Positions 1 through 8,374 of a stretch of 59,760 bases of DNA are shown piece by piece (position 1 is the first letter of the stretch; every line of letters starts with the position of its first letter). The notes below the pieces were generated by a model. That model was given only the letters and a program-made list of their open reading frames with translations, was not told the origin of the DNA and did not search any database. The stretch comes from Lachnospiraceae bacterium. GTDB lineage: Bacteria > Bacillota > Clostridia > Lachnospirales > Lachnospiraceae. Made by a program: the position numbers and the translations under genes. The stretch lies in assembly GCA_017448245.1 (NCBI GenBank), contig JAFSLV010000006.1:1-59760 (forward strand). The letters run 5' to 3'.

Positions 1-1
1 A

Positions 2-140
2 AACACTGGCCATCCGGGAGCAGATCGGCAATATTTGACGGGAACAGAAAAACTGGATAAGATGAATGCGGCAACAGTTCAAAGCCATTCTCAAGGGAGA
101 ATTCTCGTTTTATCCAACTGACAGTGAGCTTACACCATCA
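2..140. repeat. Left copy of terminal inverted repeat
   Basis: These 139 bases are the exact reverse complement of 59622-59760; identity stops abruptly at base 140. One frame reads T-L-A-I-R-E-Q-I-G-N-I followed by a stop near base 38, which could be the tail of a truncated protein, so the repeat may be the end of an insertion sequence whose remainder lies outside the window. The IS family is not recognised. An assembly breaking at a multicopy element is the simplest reading. Confidence 0.85.
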
Positions 141-175
141 TACCTTAAGTTTTAATTCCATCAGCGCTTATATTT

Positions 176-184
176 TGGTATAAT
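176..184 (+). promoter_or_regulatory. Extended -10 promoter of the 206-457 gene
   Basis: TGG followed by TATAAT (179-184) forms an extended -10 element; no good -35 is visible 17 bases upstream (TTCCAT). A GGGAG ribosome site at 196-200 lies five bases before the ATG at 206. The control region of the downstream gene therefore looks intact although the gene is not. Confidence 0.55.
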
Positions 185-205
185 ATCGGTATAAAGGGAG
201 CCAAT

Positions 206-457
206 ATGATTGATGTTTGGATTGATGATTTAACGCCCTGTTTGAAGGATAACGACACCGGCGAATCGGTGGAATACGGTTATGGCGGTGTTGTTACCGG
301 GTATGCATCCAATATGGACTTAGTAAAGCACTATTGTTCAGTTTTTCACGCTGAGCACCTGGCGATGCTTCACTCCTATCAGATTGCAATCTATGAAGAT
401 GAAGCTGCGGAATTGAGGGATATTTATGATTTCGAATGGACAGACGAGGAAGTTTAA
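206..457 (+). pseudogene. Acetyltransferase-like protein with probable internal deletion
   Basis: This 83-codon frame begins MIDVWIDDLTPCL and ends with FEWTDEEV. From memory, both ends belong to a clostridial GNAT-like family of roughly 180 residues, in which a long central part separates the N-terminal DLTPCLKD block from the C-terminal W/YGYGG-VTG-A block. Here the two blocks join at about residue 20 without the centre, so I read it as an in-frame deletion product rather than a complete protein. Promoter and ribosome site are normal. It overlaps the next gene by 32 bases. The family assignment is recollection, not a search. Confidence 0.5.
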
Positions 458-680
458 TACAAAGCGTTATCAGGAACTCCTGGCTGATGTTCCTGACATC
501 TCTGAAATGACAAACATCAATAGGGTCAAGGTGGATCTTAGAGGTGTTCGCGAATATGCGCGAAAAAGAGGGATGTCTGTTGCCGATCTCTCTGATCAGG
601 AAAAAAAGATGTTGATTACCGGAATGCGCATCACCACAAAACGTCTATCCCGTATTTTGGCATGTTTTCATCTTTTGTGA
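426..680 (+). CDS. Small hypothetical protein, probably altered at the C-terminus
   Basis: An 84-residue frame starting inside the end of the preceding gene, with a GAGGG ribosome site upstream. The centre (VDLRGVREYARKRG then MSVADLSDQEKKM) looks like a conserved small charged protein that accompanies the acetyltransferase-like gene in related bacteria, so the two were probably one translationally coupled unit. The last 15-20 residues run antisense into the end of the PIN toxin gene and look unrelated to the rest, which suggests that the natural 3' end was lost at about 620 when the toxin locus became joined. Function unknown. Confidence 0.45.
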   Translation: MISNGQTRKFNTKRYQELLADVPDISEMTNINRVKVDLRGVREYARKRGMSVADLSDQEKKMLITGMRITTKRLSRILACFHLL

Positions 681-1008
681 TGAGAGTCGCTTCTATGCAC
701 TTAACCTGTGATATGATCAGCCGATCAAACGGATCGCCATGAATATGCGACAGATGTTTCACTCCTTCCATATGCTCGGGCGTGATGTTGAGAAGCGATA
801 TATACTCTTTGGAACAGCTTTCGGCAATCTCCTGTATGGTGCTTTCTATATCCAACTTGCCGATGCTTTGCTTGATGGCAATTTCCCACAAAGAGGCAAC
901 ACTTACAAATACATCGTCACTTTCATGGATTGCCTTCTTTGCTGGCTCGGATAGTTTCTCTTCGTCCATCAAAAACCAAATCAAAGTGTGTGTATCAAGA
1001 ATGATCAT
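631..1008 (-). CDS. PIN-domain toxin (VapC-like) of a type II toxin-antitoxin pair
   Basis: The 125-residue protein is a typical single PIN domain, a Mg-dependent RNase fold. It starts MIILDTHTLIW with the first acidic residue at D5. E42 lies in SLWEIAIK, D92 and D95 in GDPFDRLI, and D113 in the TKDENM segment, giving the usual acidic cluster. Length is normal for the family. It begins four bases inside the end of the upstream antitoxin gene (ATGA-type overlap), the standard antitoxin-first coupling. The specific RNA target cannot be inferred. Its 3' end faces and overlaps the hypothetical gene at 426-680. Confidence 0.85.
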   Translation of the reverse strand: MIILDTHTLIWFLMDEEKLSEPAKKAIHESDDVFVSVASLWEIAIKQSIGKLDIESTIQEIAESCSKEYISLLNITPEHMEGVKHLSHIHGDPFDRLIISQVKCIEATLITKDENMPKYGIDVLW

Positions 1009-1229
1009 CCGACGTACTCCTTAAAGCACTCCGGGGTCTCATCAAAATCATCTGCCATATATTTCAGCTTTCCGGCAAGGATATTCCCCCTACGTGTAAC
1101 GGTTTTAGATGTTTTTCCACGCGTGTTGTCATTTTGGGGGATTAACAGTGCATAGATAAGATTTAGCACTTTCTCCTGCCCCTCCTCAGGCAATTTCTTA
1201 GCCTCTTCAATGATCGTATCATATACCAT
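1005..1229 (-). CDS. Antitoxin partner of the PIN toxin (VapB/DUF2281-like)
   Basis: A 74-residue protein immediately upstream of, and overlapping, the PIN toxin. The N-terminal half (IIEEAKKLPEEGQEKVLNLI) resembles the short helical DUF2281-type antitoxins, and the C-terminal half is basic then acidic, as expected for a tail that wraps the toxin. No clear ribbon-helix-helix or AbrB motif is visible, so DNA binding and autoregulation are only presumed. The 167 bases upstream to the HtrA gene hold no further recognisable feature. Confidence 0.7.
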   Translation of the reverse strand: MVYDTIIEEAKKLPEEGQEKVLNLIYALLIPQNDNTRGKTSKTVTRRGNILAGKLKYMADDFDETPECFKEYVG

Positions 1230-1396
1230 GTCTTGTTCCTCGTTCCGAGCGGATTGTCACCGACTTGTTTCGCCTATCAATACTGATTTTACCACGATAA
1301 CACTCGTAATTGAAGATGTAATCCACCATTTTCCGCATTTTCTCCCTTTTCCCCTTTTCCCCGTCTTCCGTGGCAAGTCAATCCCTTTTTTGGTAT

Positions 1397-2719
1397 TCAT
1401 ATCCCGTCTATTTGTTTGTTTTGAGCCAGGATAATGTCAAATGACATCATCCGGTTTTCGCGTTCGACTGAGACAGAAACAGCATCGCCCGGTTCATAAA
1501 CCGATAATTGTTTGCTGAGATCCTCCAGACTCTTTATTGTATTGCCATTCAGGGCGATCAATCTGTCTCCCTGTTCAAGCTTGCCGGACGATGCACCACC
1601 GTCAGTTACCGACTGAACATAAACACCGGCATCCATCCGGTAGGCTGCCGCCATCGACTGATCAATCTCCGTTACCATGATGTCCAAAATTGCCCGGTTT
1701 GCGGTTTCACTGGTGAAAGACGGGACATACTGTCCGTTTTCGATTAAAGATTGTGCGATTTCAAGCGCTGTATTTACCGGTATCGCAAATCCAAGTCCCT
1801 CCTGGTCGGTTCCGCTGCTTTTTGCATTGACGATTCCTATCAGCTCGCCATAAGCGTTAAACAATCCACCACCGGAATTCCCCGGTGATACCGCCGCAGA
1901 TGTCTGCAAAACATTAATTGAAACCGCTCGTTGCTGAGAATAAGCTCCTCCAAAGGGTGCTGCGGCAGCCTGATCAAGGCCGATTGTGATCGTACGGTTT
2001 ACCGAACTGATAATCCCTTCCGTGACTGTACCATTCAAATCGCCGCCCGGATTCCCGACAGCATATACCGGTTCTCCCAGAGCCACGCTTTCCGAATTGC
2101 CCGGCTGTACCGGCGTCAAATTATCCGCATCGATCTTGATTACGGCAATATCTCCATCCTCGTAACTTCCGATTATCCTGGCAGGATAAATAATTCCATC
2201 GTTTGTCGTCACGCTGATTGTGCTTGCACCGGATACCACATGCGCGCAGGTCAGAATATACCCGTCCTCCGAAAGAATTACACCGCTTCCTGCTCCCGAA
2301 ACGATCTGCGGACCAAACCAAAACTGATTGACCTGCATCTGCTCGGTAGTAATCGATACCACACACGGACTGATCTGCGCAGCCACCTCAACCGATGAAA
2401 GCATTTCCCCGGAAGACACGGATACGGTATGCATTTCCGTATTTGTCGAGGATGCATTTTTACCATCTGTTGCGGTGGTCGCGAGGCTGTTTATCGCGTA
2501 ATGACTTCCCGCCACACCACCTCCTATGGCAATCGCGGCCATTAATAAAAGCATGCCGGCTGTTTTTATCATTTTTCTGAAGACACTTTTTTTCTTCTTT
2601 GCAGGCACTGGTGATATCTCCCTGAACTCTGCATTCGGAATATAATAACTCCTATCTTGTGACCCTTGATATGTGTTGTTCGATGTCTGGTTCCGCATGG
2701 ATATATCGCCGTTGCTCAT
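1397..2719 (-). CDS. htrA: HtrA/DegP-like membrane-anchored serine protease
   Basis: Start chosen at MSNGD (2719) because GGAGG abuts an ATG three codons upstream but sits nine bases before this one. The order is a cytoplasmic Ser/Asn-rich leader, a KKKK stretch, one membrane helix at about 51-73, a trypsin-like S1C domain and a C-terminal PDZ domain (about 345-440). The catalytic triad is visible as H160 (TCAHVV), D190 (DIAVIKID) and S282 (PGNSGGG). The family degrades or chaperones damaged exported proteins outside the membrane. It is the last gene of the leftward two-component operon, 97 bases after the kinase, suggesting that envelope stress is what the kinase senses. Confidence 0.93.
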   Translation of the reverse strand: MSNGDISMRNQTSNNTYQGSQDRSYYIPNAEFREISPVPAKKKKSVFRKMIKTAGMLLLMAAIAIGGGVAGSHYAINSLATTATDGKNASSTNTEMHTVSVSSGEMLSSVEVAAQISPCVVSITTEQMQVNQFWFGPQIVSGAGSGVILSEDGYILTCAHVVSGASTISVTTNDGIIYPARIIGSYEDGDIAVIKIDADNLTPVQPGNSESVALGEPVYAVGNPGGDLNGTVTEGIISSVNRTITIGLDQAAAAPFGGAYSQQRAVSINVLQTSAAVSPGNSGGGLFNAYGELIGIVNAKSSGTDQEGLGFAIPVNTALEIAQSLIENGQYVPSFTSETANRAILDIMVTEIDQSMAAAYRMDAGVYVQSVTDGGASSGKLEQGDRLIALNGNTIKSLEDLSKQLSVYEPGDAVSVSVERENRMMSFDIILAQNKQIDGI

Positions 2720-2825
2720 TTTCTGCATCCTCCATTTTCTTTATTCTTCTAATCTGGTATCAATCCTATCTTATCGCGGGAACCTCAAATCAAACTGAAA
2801 TGATATCGGCTTATCTAAATCGTTT

Positions 2826-4049
2826 TTACAATGTTACTTCAAATATAATTGTATTCCCGTCCAAAAGCTTTGCTTCAATCTTTCCTTCGTGCTTTTCAGC
2901 CACCGCTTTTGCGATGGACAATCCGATGCCCGTTCCCCCTGTTTGGACATTCCTGGAGCTGTCCGGTCTGTAAAAGCGTTCAAACAGTCTACTCAAATCA
3001 GGCGGATTGTCAAACACGCAGTTATTTGAAACGGAAATAGTAATCTTCTTTTCTTTACGCAGCGAAAAAGCAATTGTCCCCTGTTCCGCAGAATAACGGA
3101 TCGCATTATCCAGAAGAACGGACAGCATTTTCTGAATCTGTGACTTGTCACCGTTGTAGGTTACTTCATCCTGTATGCTGATATCTATGGTTTTTCCGTT
3201 TGCCTTAGCCTGAGGCTGCAGGGTTTCAGCAATCTCCCATGCAGCGTCACTCAGAGAGAAAGACTCCTTATGCAACACACTCCCTGCTTCGTCCAATCTC
3301 GAAAGTGTGATCAGTTCCCCGACCAGTTTTGACATACGTTTTGTCTGTGTCCGTATATTATCTGTCCATTCATTATCCCCGTATTCCATTTCGAGAATTT
3401 CCGTGCTTGTCGTAATGGATGTCAATGGTGTCTTTAATTCGTGTCCGGCATCCGTAATAAACTGTTTCTGGTTTTCAACATTTTTGACAAACGGGCGAAT
3501 TGCATTTGCCGATAAAAACCACACAATAACAAAAACAAGGATCAGGCTTCCGCACGCTACAAGTGAAGAAATCAGGAGAAGAGATGCCATCTGTTCCAGT
3601 TCTCTCTTTGTATTCAAAAAGATAACGGCCTTCCCTTTCGCGGTTGTATAAACATTAAACCGGTAAACATCAAGATATCCCTTTTCTCTTCCGCCCTCCA
3701 AGGCCCTGCCGGCATAGGAAAGTGCCTCATCCGCATCAACCGCCGCAATATAGTCTGTTGAAATAAACGGATGTTCTCCTTCTTCGTCGTAACGCACGGT
3801 AAAAAAACGCGTCATAAAATTTGCTTCTCTGTCCGGCAGTTCCATAAACTGATGCGGATCCCGGTTGCCGGCTTCCCTGTGTTCCTGTTCTGCCTGCTCA
3901 AACGCAAGGACGGAAAGGATGGTATTGTCAACATGCTTCGTAATGACGATATAGCTGATACTGTTTACAAGTAAAAGAACCAGCAATATCACCGCAAAAA
4001 AAGCCGTCATCGACATCCAGATGACCCGCCACCGCATCCGTTTCAGCAT
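2826..4049 (-). CDS. Two-component sensor histidine kinase
   Basis: Start set at MLKRMRWRV (4049), whose ATG overlaps the regulator stop codon; a longer upstream frame would overlap the regulator by over 100 bases. The 407-residue protein has a membrane helix at about 10-36, an extracellular loop of about 115 residues, a second helix at about 155-180, the H-box ITDAGHELKTPLTS with phosphorylated H203, an N-box (LDNAIRYSA) and a C-terminal ATPase with the GTGIGLSIAKAV glycine box. No clear HAMP domain is needed to explain the linker. It presumably phosphorylates one or both upstream OmpR-type regulators. The loop signal is unknown. Confidence 0.93.
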   Translation of the reverse strand: MLKRMRWRVIWMSMTAFFAVILLVLLLVNSISYIVITKHVDNTILSVLAFEQAEQEHREAGNRDPHQFMELPDREANFMTRFFTVRYDEEGEHPFISTDYIAAVDADEALSYAGRALEGGREKGYLDVYRFNVYTTAKGKAVIFLNTKRELEQMASLLLISSLVACGSLILVFVIVWFLSANAIRPFVKNVENQKQFITDAGHELKTPLTSITTSTEILEMEYGDNEWTDNIRTQTKRMSKLVGELITLSRLDEAGSVLHKESFSLSDAAWEIAETLQPQAKANGKTIDISIQDEVTYNGDKSQIQKMLSVLLDNAIRYSAEQGTIAFSLRKEKKITISVSNNCVFDNPPDLSRLFERFYRPDSSRNVQTGGTGIGLSIAKAVAEKHEGKIEAKLLDGNTIIFEVTL

Positions 4050-4720
4050 CGATTTACCTCCAGCGAATAACCGGCGCCGCGGATTGTTTTGATCTCCACA
4101 TCCGCCTTCAGATGACGAAGTTTTTTTCTTACAAATCCGATATGTGTCCATACAACCCCGATGTCCGACTCCGAATCATATCCCCAGATTGTCTCCATCA
4201 GATGTTCGGTTGAAAAAACCATTCCCGGATGCCTTACAAAAAGCTCCATCAGCTGGTATTCTTTATTCGTCAGGCGTTCATTTTGATCGTGAACCGACAT
4301 TTCAAAACGATTTCCGTCCAGTAAAAGATTCCCGATTTGAAGAACCGTGTCCATATATCTGTCACCGCGCCTTAGCAACGCTTTCAGACGCGCAACCAGC
4401 TCCCTTGTGGCGAAGGGTTTCGGAAGATAATCGTCAGCGCCTGACTCCAACCCCTCGATGCGATCCTCCAGTTCCGCTTTTGCCGTGAGCATCAGTACCG
4501 GTGTGTTCATTTTTTGTTTCCGGATTTTTACGAGCACATCCATTCCCGACATCCCCGGCATCATGATGTCCAAAATAATCCCGTCATATGCACCTGAACT
4601 GATATAATCCCAGGCTTCATTTCCGTTATGAACGATGTCCACAGCATAGCCGGATTTTTCCAGCAGCACTTTTAAGGCTTTTGCCGTTGAAATTTCGTCC
4701 TCCGCTATCAGAATACGCAT
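4043..4720 (-). CDS. OmpR-family response regulator (second of two)
   Basis: 225 residues: receiver domain with acidic pocket (AEDE), phospho-acceptor D51 in ILDIMMPG, conserved T/S (LMLTAK) and K (LPKPF), then a winged-helix DNA-binding domain with LTNKEYQLMELF and IRGAGYSLE. The start overlaps the preceding regulator by 13 bases and the end overlaps the kinase start by 7, so it is translationally coupled to both. It is the usual cognate position for the kinase. Having a second full regulator directly upstream is unusual. Confidence 0.92.
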   Translation of the reverse strand: MRILIAEDEISTAKALKVLLEKSGYAVDIVHNGNEAWDYISSGAYDGIILDIMMPGMSGMDVLVKIRKQKMNTPVLMLTAKAELEDRIEGLESGADDYLPKPFATRELVARLKALLRRGDRYMDTVLQIGNLLLDGNRFEMSVHDQNERLTNKEYQLMELFVRHPGMVFSTEHLMETIWGYDSESDIGVVWTHIGFVRKKLRHLKADVEIKTIRGAGYSLEVNRC

Positions 4721-5409
4721 CCTGTCCCTCCAAAGGAAGTCTTCAACTGAAAGCTGCCGCCTCTTTCACCGGTAATGATTGTCGATGAATGAATCACGGA
4801 GAGCTTTCTTTTCAGATAAGATATATACAGCCAGACGGTATCTCCCTGTGCATCCTTCTCATTTCTCCATACATGTTGCAAAAGAAAGTCTGTTGACAAA
4901 CCGATATCCCGGTTTGTCATAAGAAACAACATAAGCTCGAGCTCTTTATTTGAAAGGCGCACCGTGCTCGAAGATGTCATTTCAAAGTTGCCGCAGTTGA
5001 TCGAAACGTCACCAAAGTGATAGCTCTCCTCCGTTTCGGATGTCCGGCGCCTTGTAAGAGCTCGAATCCTTGCCATCAGTTCTTTTGCGTCAAACGGCTT
5101 AGCCAGATAATCATCCGCCCCTGCATCCAGTCCGGATATTTTGTCCGCTACCTCGGACTTGGCTGTCAGGAGAAGAACGGGGGTGATTATATGCCTTGTT
5201 CTCAACTCGCGCAAAACTGTTATGCCATCCACGCGCGGCATCATAATGTCCAGGATAATACAATCGTAACCATTCTCTTTTAAAAACGCAAGCGCTTCCG
5301 CACCGTCATATGCGCTGTCTACCTTGTACTCTTCATGTTCAAGCAGATATGTGATACCCCTGTTTAAATCACGTGTATCTTCAGCAAGCAAAACTTTCAT
5401 TTTCTTCAA
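4708..5409 (-). CDS. OmpR-family response regulator (first of two)
   Basis: 233 residues with an intact receiver (AEDT pocket, D54 in ILDIMMPR, LLLTAK, LAKPF) and a winged-helix domain. The C-terminal domain is less canonical than that of its neighbour: the recognition region reads STIITGERGGSFQLK rather than the common RGxGY. The two regulators are paralogous in the receiver but clearly diverged in the DNA-binding part, so they probably bind different sites. The ATG overlaps the stop of the alarmone synthetase gene by four bases. Confidence 0.9.
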   Translation of the reverse strand: MKKMKVLLAEDTRDLNRGITYLLEHEEYKVDSAYDGAEALAFLKENGYDCIILDIMMPRVDGITVLRELRTRHIITPVLLLTAKSEVADKISGLDAGADDYLAKPFDAKELMARIRALTRRRTSETEESYHFGDVSINCGNFEMTSSSTVRLSNKELELMLFLMTNRDIGLSTDFLLQHVWRNEKDAQGDTVWLYISYLKRKLSVIHSSTIITGERGGSFQLKTSFGGTGCVF

Positions 5410-5999
5410 ATCTCTCCGTTAACCATATGCCGTATTGTCTGAAGGGTTACGTCTGTGGAGGCAAGTTCGTCCGCACATCGTTTCAGTTCGTCGAATATCA
5501 ATAACCGGTTCCCCTGAATAACCTTCTTGTACCGGATATGATGCTCTAAAGCCGCCCATGTATCCATGGAGATCGTCCGTATCTGAATTTCCGCCGGATA
5601 ACTATCCAGCCTGACAATCAGGTGAAGACTACGGTAACCGTTTTCTTTCACATGCCTGATATAGTCCTTTTCTTCAAGAATATCAATATCATGCTTCTTT
5701 GATAAAAAATCCCTGATCAGATACACGTCATCCAAAAAGGGGCAGACCACTCTTAAACCAATCACATCATGAAGATTTTCCATGATACTCTCTGTTGTTT
5801 CGGGAATCCCGAGACGTCTGCATTTTTCCCGAATGCTTTTCTCTGACTTTATTCGCGCCTTCAGATGTTCAACCGGATTCATACCGGTTTTCTCCTGAAT
5901 GATCGTCCCGCCTTCAAGAATGTATTTCTCCAGTCTTCCGGACACTTTTGCCAATTGTGCGGCATGATTGCCGTATATGGAAACCGTTTTCATTCTCAA
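5406..5999 (-). CDS. Small alarmone synthetase ((p)ppGpp synthetase, RelA/SpoT domain)
   Basis: A 197-residue protein consisting of a single RelA_SpoT synthetase domain; no HD hydrolase, TGS or ACT domain is present. The substrate loop RIKSEKSIREK (49-59), the catalytic aspartate D78 in HDVIGLRVV, KENGYRSLHL (118-127) and the E137-Q139-R141 motif followed by a W-A-x-L-E-H helix are all intact, so it should transfer pyrophosphate from ATP to GTP or GDP. Expression inside a two-component operon, coupled by four-base overlaps on both sides, ties alarmone production to the signal handled by the kinase. Family assignment is firm; regulatory meaning is inference. Confidence 0.9.
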   Translation of the reverse strand: MRMKTVSIYGNHAAQLAKVSGRLEKYILEGGTIIQEKTGMNPVEHLKARIKSEKSIREKCRRLGIPETTESIMENLHDVIGLRVVCPFLDDVYLIRDFLSKKHDIDILEEKDYIRHVKENGYRSLHLIVRLDSYPAEIQIRTISMDTWAALEHHIRYKKVIQGNRLLIFDELKRCADELASTDVTLQTIRHMVNGEI

Positions 6000-6487
6000 A
6001 CCATTTCTTTCATCTCAATTTCATGATTGGGGATCAGGGTATTTGTGACCTGATCGTCAGTATACATGTTCCCTGCATTTCTCTCTGCACTTGTTCTTTT
6101 TGTCTTAAAGGGCAAAACCAGAAGAACCGCAATACCGTACAATGTCATGGATATAACCGGATAAATAAACAATAAACGATTGGTCGTTCCATATATGTCA
6201 AGTATACCCTTGAGTAGACAACCAACCGTAAGCGTAATTGTTCCATAATTCCAAAGCTTCAGAAATGCTCTGTGCGGAATACCCTTTCCTCTCACTACGA
6301 TTACAAGTAATGGGAGTACTGCCAGTACTAACGGAATGGCAAAGGCATAAATCATATAGTAAGAATACACCTCATGGCTGAAGCATTCGTATATTGCGCC
6401 AAACAGTGCGCAAAACAGGGCAAAACACAATTGTGCCAAAATGTTTTTTAGTGCCGGTACCATCTCATCCGATATAAACAATGTCAC
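5996..6487 (-). CDS. Multi-pass membrane protein of unknown function
   Basis: 163 residues with about four membrane helices (approximately 14-34, 42-65, 78-97 and 105-127) and a soluble acidic tail. GTG at 6487 is preferred because AAAGGA lies six bases upstream; ATG at 6463 is the alternative, directly after the stop of the phosphodiester glycosidase remnant. It ends four bases inside the alarmone synthetase gene, so it is the first intact gene of that operon. I do not recognise the family. Confidence 0.7.
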   Translation of the reverse strand: MTLFISDEMVPALKNILAQLCFALFCALFGAIYECFSHEVYSYYMIYAFAIPLVLAVLPLLVIVVRGKGIPHRAFLKLWNYGTITLTVGCLLKGILDIYGTTNRLLFIYPVISMTLYGIAVLLVLPFKTKRTSAERNAGNMYTDDQVTNTLIPNHEIEMKEMV

Positions 6488-6671
6488 TCACCTTCCTTTC
6501 CTTGATACTGTTTCCGCTGGACGTGGGGTTGTTGATGACCTCGTTTTGAAAAACCATTGTGGAGGATCCGCCACCATCCAGGTTATATGCTGTTGTCGCT
6601 CCGAGTTCCTTCATGAAAGACGCCGGTTCATACAGCGACAGCCCTTCACTTTCCTCTGCATGCTGTTTGTT
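6465..6671 (-). pseudogene. C-terminal remnant of a phosphodiester glycosidase (NAGPA domain)
   Basis: The minus strand reads EESEGLSLYEPASFMKELGA, then TTAYNLDGGGSSTMVF, then EVINNPTSSGNSIKERKVSD and stops at 6465. LDGGGSSTM-x-F with the following NNP and R-VSD is the signature end of the NAGPA / exopolysaccharide N-acetylglucosaminidase family. No start or N-terminal part exists: an in-frame stop lies just upstream at 6672-6674. This gene once preceded the membrane-protein gene of the operon. Confidence 0.75.
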
Positions 6672-6754
6672 TCAGTATCACTTTCGGTTGAATGGCGTTC
6701 CGGTTTACCCCTTCCTGCTCCGTCCCGTCTGCTTCCGCCTGGACGCTTATCCCG

Positions 6755-7040
6755 CTGGGATGCATTGTCATCAATGTAAACAGTCTCAATCCAGACCTCC
6801 CGAATGGTTCTGTTTTCCTTCGCAAATGTCATCAGCACATTCATTTCATATTCATAGCGCTCCCCTTTTATATCATACAGACGTTTTGCTATTGTTTCAG
6901 AAAAAGCTCTCAGTCCGGTCTGCGTGTCATGTATCCTGACGCCGCTTACGATTCTGTAAACAAGCCGCGTGATCGTATTGCCCGCACGGCTTCTTAATGG
7001 AACGTTTCCCGTGAATCAGGACAACCGCTTTATGTTTCAT
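6755..7040 (-). pseudogene. GT2 (dolichyl-phosphate-sugar synthase-like) glycosyltransferase remnant
   Basis: An ATG at 7040 begins MKHKAVVLI, the start expected of this family, but the frame then jumps: a second frame carries VPLRSRAGNTITRLVYRIVS, DTQTGLRAF and RYEYEMNVLM, ending VETVYIDDN-like (WIETVYIDDNASQ). DTQTGLRAF and the YEYEMNVL block are hallmarks of DPM1-type transferases that are usually followed by a GtrA membrane domain. The middle of the catalytic domain and the whole C-terminus are missing, and the next recognisable sequence downstream is the end of the glycosidase gene. A deletion therefore joined two adjacent operon genes. Confidence 0.75.
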
Positions 7041-7131
7041 AATACAACATCCTTTCTTTTCTTGTTACTCTACACCATGAACCTGAAATGTACCTAAAAA
7101 ACGACACTGTTACCCGGTAATGAACGGATAA

Positions 7132-7882
7132 TCATTCCTTTTCTGCGAACTTCAGTTTTGCAATATCCATTCCGCGTGCGACGAGGAAACCTGCCGCGAA
7201 ACAGACAATTGAAAACGCGCCGCTTAGTATAGAGCCATAATCAGATGGCAGTATCATCAGCGTAGAAGCAAGCATTATGCCGATAATGATACGGGAAAAA
7301 AGACCATAATGAAGTTCAATCATCTGATTGACGCCTCTGGCCGTCAATGCTACCGTTGCGAGTAAACCTCCCAAAAGCGGAATAATAACTCCAAAATCCA
7401 GCGACGCGATACCTGCCGTCATTGGTTCATATAAGCCCATATAAATTAGTATAGACGATGAGCTGAGTCCCGGTATCACAAGACTGAGTCCCCACACAAG
7501 GCCACAAAACAAGTACCAGCCTCCTGTTGCCTGAATGGATGTGCCCACTCCAGATTTGACTAATTGAAAAAAGATATAGGATAGCGCCAGTGATACAATT
7601 AATGGAGACCAGCTTTTCTTTTCAGTGTGCCTTGCGCTACTGATCATCATATCCGGGATCGTCCCAAGGATCAGCCCAGCGAAGAGCATCAACGCAATCT
7701 CTGCGGAGACAGCAAAAAGCCTTTCCACCAATCCGGCAAGCAGCACAAAGTACACCTCCGCTAACACCGGGCAGAATCGCACCGGTTCCAACCACAGCGC
7801 CTTTGAAAAATAATAGCGATAGCGTATACAGTTTTCTGTTCATGGCGTCATCTGTCTTTTGTTGACTGATAATCGTGTTCAC
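7132..7882 (-). pseudogene. DUF368 membrane protein gene, frameshifted by an internal deletion
   Basis: The upstream frame gives KGAVVGTGAILPGVSGGVLC, the signature first helix of DUF368 (a polyprenyl-lipid flippase-related membrane family). It continues out of frame with VLLAGLVERLFAVSAE, ALMLFAGLILGTIPDM and further helices to the stop at 7132. Compared with the usual layout, roughly 45 residues between the signature helix and the LLAG segment are absent and the frame changes near 7750-7770. The C-terminal part is otherwise well conserved, suggesting recent damage. Confidence 0.8.
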
Positions 7883-8020
7883 GGAAGCTATGCGAAGCTA
7901 ATGAAGGCATATGTTAACAAAGTTGGTAATGCCTCTGCGTTAAAATCATTCCAGGAATCCGGAACAACGGTCAGCGATTTATCTGATAATGCAGACAGTT
8001 CTCTTGATATGTTCGTTTAA
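7871..8020 (+). pseudogene. C-terminal reading-frame remnant of an unrecognised protein
   Basis: The plus frame reads HGSYAKLMKAYVNKVGNASA and continues to SLDMFV with a stop at 8020. The composition looks coding and AT-rich like its surroundings, but there is no ribosome site before the internal ATG at 7901, so it appears to be the tail of a longer protein cut by the deletion that also ends the DUF368 gene region. No family recognised. Confidence 0.35.
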
Positions 8021-8076
8021 ATACAAATGCATACGACCTTACAGCGCCATCGATCTCGTTATGAAGGAGAGAAGGA

Positions 8077-8253
8077 ATGAATGTTTTACCATTGAGTCAG
8101 AATAGTGACAGGAATCAGCGTAATCATGATATGCACAAAAAAGAAAAGAAGAAAACGGAGGAAAAGCAGAAGCCAGCCAAAAGAGATAGTTATACATCAA
8201 TGGGCAGAAAAACACTGAGCGGTACATACGATTGTCATGGTAACATAACCTAA
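8077..8253 (+). CDS. Small lysine-rich hypothetical protein
   Basis: A 58-residue frame starting MNVLPLSQNS with a strong ribosome site (AAGGAG at 8064-8069, about seven bases before the ATG). The middle is a charged KKEKKKTEEKQKPAKR stretch and the end reads GTYDCHGNIT. The strong initiation signal argues for a real or formerly real gene; it may be the first part of a truncated protein, since coding-looking sequence ends near the composition border. No function can be proposed. Confidence 0.4.
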   Translation: MNVLPLSQNSDRNQRNHDMHKKEKKKTEEKQKPAKRDSYTSMGRKTLSGTYDCHGNIT

Positions 8254-8374
8254 CTTGTGTTATTTACAGGTTCGACGGACAGCTACTATCAGTTATGTCA
8301 TTTGATCGAAAAGAACTATTTTGATAAGCGTATTTCTGTCCTCTGTGTCCTGTACCTATAACCCTGCGGCGATT

